Shown here one piece after another: positions 33,088 through 38,157 of a stretch of 38,157 bases of DNA (its first letter is position 1; every line of letters starts with the position of its first letter). The stretch is taken from assembly GCA_017889585.1 (NCBI GenBank), contig JAGFZX010000035.1, forward strand, positions 1 through 38,157, in the 5' to 3' direction. The position numbers and the translations under genes were made by a program. A model generated the notes under the pieces. That model was given only the letters and a program-made list of their open reading frames with translations. It searched no databases and was not told the DNA's origin. The stretch comes from Bacillota bacterium (lineage in GTDB: Bacteria; Bacillota; Negativicutes; DSM-13327).

Positions 33088-33573
33088 TTGAAAAAACTAA
33101 TTACATTAGATATTAACAATAGAATCTACGAAGTAGCAGTTAATGATAATGAATTGCTAATGGAAGTACTTAGAAAAAAAATAGGCCTAACTGGAACTAA
33201 AAAAGGTTGCGGAGATGGCGACTGTGGCGCCTGCTCTGTACTGATTGATGGCAAGACTGAATTATCTTGCATCAAACTTGCTGTTGCTTGTGAAGGCAAA
33301 AAGATTACTACAGTTGAAGGTTTGGCACTGCCAGGAAGTCAGCTTAATCCCCTTCAAGATGCATTTCTTGAGCATGGCGCAGTACAATGCGGTTTCTGTA
33401 CACCAGGTATGTTGATGTCGGCAACAGGGCTACTTCTAAGAAATCCTAACCCTACTACAGATTTTATTAAACATGAGATGAGCGGAAATATTTGCCGTTG
33501 CACCGGTTATAAGAGAATCATCGAAGCAGTAGAAGCTGCTGCCCAGTTTGGTTTGAAAGCGGGGGTGAAATAA
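33088..33573 (+). CDS. Molybdenum hydroxylase 2, 2Fe-2S subunit
   Basis: 161 residues with the two expected clusters: GCGDGDCGACSVLIDGK and a following Cys for the ferredoxin-type cluster, CGFCTPGM plus CRCTGY for the second. Starts with TTG, preceded by GGGAGTG, whereas the paralogue in operon 1 uses ATG. Its stop shares a base with the large-subunit start (TAATG). Confidence 0.94.
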   Translation: MKKLITLDINNRIYEVAVNDNELLMEVLRKKIGLTGTKKGCGDGDCGACSVLIDGKTELSCIKLAVACEGKKITTVEGLALPGSQLNPLQDAFLEHGAVQCGFCTPGMLMSATGLLLRNPNPTTDFIKHEMSGNICRCTGYKRIIEAVEAAAQFGLKAGVK

Positions 33574-36020
33574 TGGAAAAGAAAAACGTTAAGCCAGAAA
33601 AGTGGGATCTCTCACCCGAAGGCTGGAATCTCGAGGGAGTACCTTCATACAAGGATGATAAAAGATATACCCAAATCGGTAGAAGTGTAAGACGGGTAGA
33701 TGGTCCTGTTAAGGTTAAAGGTGAAGCTATATACACAGGTGATATGACTCTTCCTGGCATGGTTTATGGTAAAATGAAGCGCAGTACTGTCGGCCATGCT
33801 ATTATCAAAAGCATTGATTGCAGTAAAGCACTGGCATTGCCAGGTGTGCTTGCAGTTCTCACTGGTGATGAAGCTCCTAATAGATGGGGTATTGTTCCCC
33901 AATCAGGCAATGAAACAGCATTGGCTGTAGGAAAAGTCCGCTTTCATGGTGAGCCTGTAGCTGCTGTTGCCGCCCTTGATGAAGAGACCTGCGAAAGAGC
34001 TCTTGAGTTAATTGAAGTGGTATATGAGGAATTACCTGTAATTCTCGATCCGAAAGAATCAATGGCACGCGCTGGCGAAGTGTTGATTCATGAAGATCAA
34101 CCAGGGAATTTATTGGCCAAAGGAACTCAGCTCTACGGTGATCCAGATAAGGCATTTGCCGAGTGCGAATACGTTTTAGAGAGAGAATACCAAACAAATT
34201 ATCCTCAACATGGCTTCCTTGAGCCACATTCAGCTCTGGCAAGCTATGATCCTCAAAGTGGTCACTTGCATTTGTGGGCAAGCAGCCAGGTGCCGCATTA
34301 TCTGCACCGCCAGATGTCCATTGTACTCGAGATTCCTATGAGCAAAATTCGCGTAACCCTTCCCGCAATTGGCGGTGGTTTCGGCGGTAAAGGCGAAGCT
34401 GCAGCAACAGAGTTTGTATCTTGCTTGTTATCTCGCAAGTGTGGTAGACCAGTTAAAATCACTTATGAGCGCAATGAAGTATTTTTAACAAATAAGGGTC
34501 GTCATCCTTGCACAATCAAATTAAAAATGGGTCTGGACAAAGATGGGTATATCAAAGCAGTAGATTTTGATAACACCTTGGATAAAGGAGCTTATGCTGG
34601 CTGGGGCGTTGTAGTAATGTTCTATACTGCATCCATGGTTCACTTGCCATACAAGGTGCCTAATGTTCGATCCAATGTCAGAAGCGTATATACCAACAAA
34701 CCTAGCACAGGAGCAATGCGCGGCCTTGGCGGCGTTCAGCCTCGGTGGGCTATGGAGTGTATGTTAGATGAATTGGCTGAAATAATGGGCATTAGTCCAT
34801 ACGAACTCAAATTGAAAAATTCAATTGAGTCAGGTCATACTTGCATCAATAATATGTTTGTACCACATAGTGAGTACAAAAAATGCTTGACGACAGCAGT
34901 TGAAAAATCAGGCTTCTTAGAAAAACATGGTAAATTACCTTTCGGTAAAGGCATTGGTATGGCCGGTGGTTATTATATTACTGGTACAGCCTATACTCTC
35001 TACCAAAACTATAAACCACATACATCTGTAATGGTCAGGGTTGATAGTGAAGGCGGTATTACCTTATTGTGCGCATGTGCTGAAATTGGCCAAGGCTGTA
35101 ATACAATAATGGCTCAGATGGTTGCTGAGGAACTGGGTGTCCATTACGAAGATGTACATGTACAAACAGGCGATACTGAAATTGGTGCCTTTGACTTGGG
35201 TAGTTTTGCTAGCCGCTTGACATATGCAGCAGGGGCTGCTATTCAGATGGCTTGCACAGAAATTAAACAAAGAATCAAAGAGACGGCTGCAAGCCAGCTT
35301 GCTTGCCGGGCTGACCAATTAGTTATCAAAGATCGTAAAATTTACTCCATGTATGAAACCAAAAAACAGACTACCTGGGAAGAAATGGTTGAATTATATA
35401 CCAGTATCAATGGTACACTGGTCGGTTTGGGCAACTTCTCACCACCACGTCGTAAAGGGATTGATATCATAAGCGGCAATCGGGTTCAAGGCGCTAATAT
35501 TGGTCACTCTCCTACATTTGGCTTTAGTAGTCAAGTTCACGAAGTAGATGTAGATTTAGAAACTGGCCGTATTTACGTGAAAAAAGTTACCGAAGCTGGT
35601 GACTGCGGTACCCCTGTCAATCCTATGAGTGTTGATGGACAGGTAGAAGGCTCCATTCTGTTTAACTTAGGCGGATGTTTGTATGAAGATATGAAGTTAG
35701 ATCCTAAGACTGGCAGAATGTTAAACCCTAACTTCCACGACTACAAAACTCCAACTACTATGGAAATGCCAGAAATGGATACCAACATAGTAGATAGTTA
35801 TGACCATACAGCTCCATATGGTGTTAAGGAAACCGGTGAAGGTGCGGTTCAACCTACATTCCCTGCGATCACTAACGCTATCTATGATGCTATTGGTGTA
35901 AGGTTCTATAAATTGCCAATTACTCCTGAGATGGTTCTTAATGCCTTAAAGGAAAAGAAAGCAAATTCTTGTGACGATGTATGCCAATGGGTTAACTCGT
36001 CGGATGCAACAAAGGCATAA
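33573..36020 (+). CDS. Molybdenum hydroxylase 2, molybdopterin-binding catalytic subunit
   Basis: 815 residues, paralogue of the 783-residue subunit of operon 1, with a longer N-terminus (about 10 residues), an insert near 630 (IDIISGNRVQG) and a longer C-terminal tail. GGGFGGKGE is at 267-275, GAMRGLGG has Arg383, and the catalytic Glu756 is in KETGEGAVQP. The residue after GGGFGGK is Gly, as in operon 1, where xanthine oxidases have the substrate-binding Glu; a Glu comes one place later. Substrate is therefore open. A PadR regulator hints at an aromatic or heteroaromatic compound (inference). Confidence 0.92.
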   Translation: MEKKNVKPEKWDLSPEGWNLEGVPSYKDDKRYTQIGRSVRRVDGPVKVKGEAIYTGDMTLPGMVYGKMKRSTVGHAIIKSIDCSKALALPGVLAVLTGDEAPNRWGIVPQSGNETALAVGKVRFHGEPVAAVAALDEETCERALELIEVVYEELPVILDPKESMARAGEVLIHEDQPGNLLAKGTQLYGDPDKAFAECEYVLEREYQTNYPQHGFLEPHSALASYDPQSGHLHLWASSQVPHYLHRQMSIVLEIPMSKIRVTLPAIGGGFGGKGEAAATEFVSCLLSRKCGRPVKITYERNEVFLTNKGRHPCTIKLKMGLDKDGYIKAVDFDNTLDKGAYAGWGVVVMFYTASMVHLPYKVPNVRSNVRSVYTNKPSTGAMRGLGGVQPRWAMECMLDELAEIMGISPYELKLKNSIESGHTCINNMFVPHSEYKKCLTTAVEKSGFLEKHGKLPFGKGIGMAGGYYITGTAYTLYQNYKPHTSVMVRVDSEGGITLLCACAEIGQGCNTIMAQMVAEELGVHYEDVHVQTGDTEIGAFDLGSFASRLTYAAGAAIQMACTEIKQRIKETAASQLACRADQLVIKDRKIYSMYETKKQTTWEEMVELYTSINGTLVGLGNFSPPRRKGIDIISGNRVQGANIGHSPTFGFSSQVHEVDVDLETGRIYVKKVTEAGDCGTPVNPMSVDGQVEGSILFNLGGCLYEDMKLDPKTGRMLNPNFHDYKTPTTMEMPEMDTNIVDSYDHTAPYGVKETGEGAVQPTFPAITNAIYDAIGVRFYKLPITPEMVLNALKEKKANSCDDVCQWVNSSDATKA

Positions 36021-36063
36021 GACCTAAGAAGTTTAGGGATAGTCTTATCTAGTAATTATATGC

Positions 36064-36093
36064 TTGACACTGTCTCAATTGTGAAGCTATAAT
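36064..36093 (+). promoter_or_regulatory. Consensus housekeeping promoter after operon 2
   Basis: TTGACA, 18 bases, TATAAT: both hexamers are perfect. Transcription would start near 36100, just ahead of three folded elements, and reach the MoeA-like gene at 36377. Confidence 0.8.
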
Positions 36094-36117
36094 GAAAATT
36101 GAAAAAACTTTATGGTT

Positions 36118-36151
36118 TTAGCGGCAACGGACTAAATATCCTTGCCGCTAA
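36118..36151 (+). other. GCGGCAA hairpin shared with operon 1 end
   Basis: TTAGCGGCAA and TTGCCGCTAA pair perfectly over 10 bases. It is the counterpart of the hairpin at 21655. It may terminate operon 2, but it also lies at the 5' end of any RNA from the 36064 promoter. No T-run. Confidence 0.6.
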
Positions 36152-36189
36152 CTCCATATATTAGTCTAGACTATACTGATATGCGTAAT

Positions 36190-36245
36190 TCTATTCTGTG
36201 CTATACTATTCTGGTCTATTCTATGCTATGCTATGCTAGTATGCT
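36190..36245. repeat. Imperfect pentanucleotide repeat (CTATG/CTATT)
   Basis: CTATT, CTGTG, CTATA, CTATT, CTGGT, CTATT, CTATG, CTATG, CTATG, CTAGT follow each other in 5-base phase. Non-coding; a slippage-prone tract in the leader of the MoeA-like gene. Confidence 0.7.
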
Positions 36246-36247
36246 TT

Positions 36248-36296
36248 AGTCTAGGAAGAAATTGTAGTTTATTATTTTATAGTTTCTTCCTAGACT
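36248..36296 (+). other. 14-bp perfect hairpin before the MoeA-like gene
   Basis: AGTCTAGGAAGAAA and TTTCTTCCTAGACT flank 21 AT-rich bases that can extend the stem with weak pairs. No T-run follows. Together with 36064 and 36118 it could bound a small RNA of about 200 bases. Confidence 0.6.
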
Positions 36297-36376
36297 GAAT
36301 TATGCTAGCAGATCAACACTTGAGAATATTGACTACCAAATGTGTACAGTGAAGACGATTGAAGAGGAGAAAAATC

Positions 36377-37420
36377 ATGAAGGTGCAAACAATTAAAGTA
36401 GAAGATGCTGTGGGAAAGGTACTTAGTCACGATATCACCAGAGTCGTAAAAGATGACTCAAAGGAAGCAGCCTTTAGAAAAGGGCATGTGATTAAGGAGG
36501 AAGATGTCCCAGAGCTATTGAAGTTGGGCAAAGAGAATATCTTCATTTTGGACCTTGACTCAGGGGATGTTCACGAAGATGAAGCCGGTATCCGACTAGG
36601 AAGGTTTTTTGCAGGTAGTGGTGTTATATGGAACGGTCCCAAAGAAAGTCGTGTTAACCTATTTGCCGAATGTGACGGATTGCTGAAAATTAATGTCCAT
36701 GCGCTGGAGGCAATCAACGATTTACCTGATGTAGTTTTATCCACACTCCCCAACAACACGGTGGTAAAAAAAGGCGAGTTACTGGCGGGAACGAAGGTCA
36801 TTCCATTGGTAGTAGAAGAAAAAATGGTTTCAGCAGCTGAGAATATCATTCTCCAGGCTGGATGGGTTGTTAAAGTTATACCATTTAAAAAAGTTAATGT
36901 AGGTGTGGTTATTACTGGAAGTGAAGTCTATAAAAAACGCATACGTGACGAATTTGGTCCTGTCCTTACGGAGAAAGTCGAATCTTTTGGTTCAACAATT
37001 TTAGGAATAGAATATGCACCTGATGACATGGAAGTAATTGCTGGGAAAATTAAGAAAATGTCGGATGATGGTGCTGAAATCATCTTTGTCACAGGCGGAA
37101 TGTCAGTTGATCCCGATGATGTTACACCTAACGCCATACGATTAACAGGTGCTAGTGTGGAAAAATATGGAGCGCCCGCTCTGCCTGGAGCAATGTTTAT
37201 GTTGGCCTACCTAAATGATATACCAATCATGGGAGTACCTGCTTGTGGTATGTTCTTTAAAATAACCATCATCGATTTGATTTTACCGAGGTTACTGGTG
37301 GGTGAACGGGTAACTCGTAAGGATATTGTGGCTTTAGCTCATGGCGGGCTCTGTAGAGCTTGCCCTCAATGTAGTTATCCCAACTGTACATTCGGTAAAG
37401 GCACCAGTTATTCATCCTAA
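36377..37420 (+). CDS. MoeA/MogA-like molybdopterin-binding protein
   Basis: 347 residues. The N-terminal part (VQTIKVEDAVGKVLSHDITRV) resembles MoeA entry sequences. The C-terminal half is a MoCF-biosynthesis domain with VNVGVVITGSEVYKKR, IIFVTGGMSVDPDDVTPNAIR and ALPGAMFMLAYL. A cysteine-rich tail, CRACPQCSYPNC, ends the chain. Such proteins accompany molybdenum hydroxylase genes and likely insert or activate Mo in the cofactor. ATG 36377 follows GAGGAGA; TTG 36359 overlaps that site. Encoded between hydroxylase operon 2 and an XdhC-type gene. Confidence 0.87.
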   Translation: MKVQTIKVEDAVGKVLSHDITRVVKDDSKEAAFRKGHVIKEEDVPELLKLGKENIFILDLDSGDVHEDEAGIRLGRFFAGSGVIWNGPKESRVNLFAECDGLLKINVHALEAINDLPDVVLSTLPNNTVVKKGELLAGTKVIPLVVEEKMVSAAENIILQAGWVVKVIPFKKVNVGVVITGSEVYKKRIRDEFGPVLTEKVESFGSTILGIEYAPDDMEVIAGKIKKMSDDGAEIIFVTGGMSVDPDDVTPNAIRLTGASVEKYGAPALPGAMFMLAYLNDIPIMGVPACGMFFKITIIDLILPRLLVGERVTRKDIVALAHGGLCRACPQCSYPNCTFGKGTSYSS

Positions 37421-37476
37421 TGTCTTAAGAGTTTTGAGGTTAAAATATGCTTGTGACTAGGAGGGGCAGTTAAGTG

Positions 37477-38157
37477 ATGGAGTTTGATTTACAGCAAGAA
37501 AAGGCAATCGCAACAATTATAGGAGTGGATAGCCTTCCATGCGATATCGTTGGACAAAAAAAAATATTTAAGATCGATAGTAATGACAGCACAGGAAATT
37601 TAAAGTTGCCATGGGGTATGCAACAAAACTGGTTGGAAAAGCAATTAGAGGAACTAGTTCGGGAAGATAGTACGAGTGGGATGTTTAGGCTTGCGAGCCT
37701 TACGAATCCAGATGAACCAGATCAAATTATTAAAGTTATGATCGACCCGTGTATTACTCCCGATGAGCTTGTTATTTTAGGAAGTGGACATGTTTCTCTA
37801 GAATTAGTAAATGTCGGACGTCAACTTGGGTATAAAATTACAGTGGTTGATGACCGCCCAGATCCTGTTTTGACCCAAAAATTAGCTGAAACTGATAGAT
37901 TTATTTGTTGTAATTTTAATGATATTGAAAGTGTTCTGAAACTTGGACCAAGAAGCAGTGTTGTTATTGTTACTAGGGGTCATATGTATGACATGGATTG
38001 CATTAGGAAGGTCATTAAGTACCCTCTTGCATATTTGGGCATGATTGGAAGCCGGAGAAAAGTGAAATTAGTAAAGGATCAGTTGCTTGAAGATGGGGTA
38101 ACAATTCAGAAAGTCGAAAAGGTCCATATGCCTATTGGTTTAGATATTGGTGCCCAG
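37477..38157 (+). CDS. XdhC/CoxI-family molybdenum cofactor maturation protein (3' end outside window)
   Basis: 227 codons are visible and the frame is open at the right edge. A short XdhC_CoxI-like N-terminal region (to about 95) is followed by a Rossmann domain: ELVILGSGHVSLELVNVGRQLG at about 103-124 with GxGxxS, then VVDDRPD. YLGMIGSRRKV and HMPIGLDIGAQ are XdhC hallmarks. XdhC binds the Mo cofactor, supports its sulfuration and delivers it to the hydroxylase. AGGAGGGG lies 10 bases before ATG 37477; GTG 37474 directly precedes it. Likely serves both hydroxylases. Confidence 0.9.
   Translation, partial: MEFDLQQEKAIATIIGVDSLPCDIVGQKKIFKIDSNDSTGNLKLPWGMQQNWLEKQLEELVREDSTSGMFRLASLTNPDEPDQIIKVMIDPCITPDELVILGSGHVSLELVNVGRQLGYKITVVDDRPDPVLTQKLAETDRFICCNFNDIESVLKLGPRSSVVIVTRGHMYDMDCIRKVIKYPLAYLGMIGSRRKVKLVKDQLLEDGVTIQKVEKVHMPIGLDIGAQ

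Noticed and set aside
19276..36020. Naming the hydroxylase subunits xdhA/xdhB/xdhC
   Set aside because: The Glu802-equivalent is missing in both catalytic subunits, so xanthine dehydrogenase activity is not supported strongly enough for gene symbols.
36190..36245. CRISPR-like or coding repeat
   Set aside because: The unit is only five bases, imperfect and without spacers; it is a simple-sequence tract.

Overview
The window looks like the chromosome of an anaerobic, AT-rich (roughly 40% GC by eye) Negativicutes/Clostridia-type Firmicute, most like Sporomusaceae (Pelosinus/Sporomusa). This is an inference from gene content: PrpR-N/PAS/sigma-54 activators, split transketolase, PPi-type phosphofructokinase, Etf plus a membrane Etf:menaquinone oxidoreductase, and paired molybdenum hydroxylase operons. 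No rRNA, tRNA, CRISPR array, phage or intact insertion sequence was seen.

Region 1 (1-15.9 kb, + strand) is a sigma-54-controlled carbohydrate or sugar-acid island. Two near-identical sigma-54 activators lie in tandem. Copy 1 runs off the left edge and is followed by a relic of a PrpR-type sensory domain. Copy 2 is broken between its PAS and AAA+ domains. Three -24/-12 promoters drive (i) an ATP-type phosphofructokinase, (ii) an ACS-family transporter, zinc dehydrogenase, split transketolase, TIM-barrel isomerase, D-2-hydroxyacid dehydrogenase, LarA-like racemase and RpiB, and (iii) a class II aldolase and a PPi-type phosphofructokinase. Transketolase, RpiB, PPi-PFK and aldolase together could run a transaldolase-free sedoheptulose-bisphosphate route. 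The growth substrate is not identifiable from sequence, but an organic anion or sugar acid is suggested. A comB-like gene follows, isolated by terminators.

Region 2 (16.9-24.6 kb, +) begins with about 1 kb of decayed DNA holding a frameshifted PadR-family relic and a degraded operator/leader. It continues with molybdenum hydroxylase operon 1 (FAD, 2Fe-2S and Mo subunits), a MocA-like/HD fusion, a histidine phosphatase and three small genes of unknown function.

Region 3 (24.8-30.8 kb, - strand) holds a radical SAM protein, a membrane Fe-S Etf:quinone oxidoreductase-like protein, etfA, etfB and a metallo-beta-lactamase-fold hydrolase. No cognate acyl-CoA or hydroxyacid dehydrogenase is present.

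Region 4 (30.9-38.2 kb, +) carries an intact PadR-family regulator, a roughly 125-bp tandem repeat (operator plus structured leader), molybdenum hydroxylase operon 2 (paralogous to operon 1), a promoter and hairpin-rich segment, a MoeA-like molybdopterin-binding protein and the start of an XdhC-family protein cut by the right edge.

The most interesting signal is a palindrome, CTAYTATA-N3-TATARTAG, overlapping putative -10 boxes before padR, etfB and (twice) hydroxylase operon 2, with degraded or partial versions elsewhere. It suggests one PadR regulon joining a molybdenum hydroxylase of unknown substrate to an Etf/quinone electron route. The duplicated leader has two stems whose paired bases differ between copies while pairing is kept, so it may be an undescribed RNA element.
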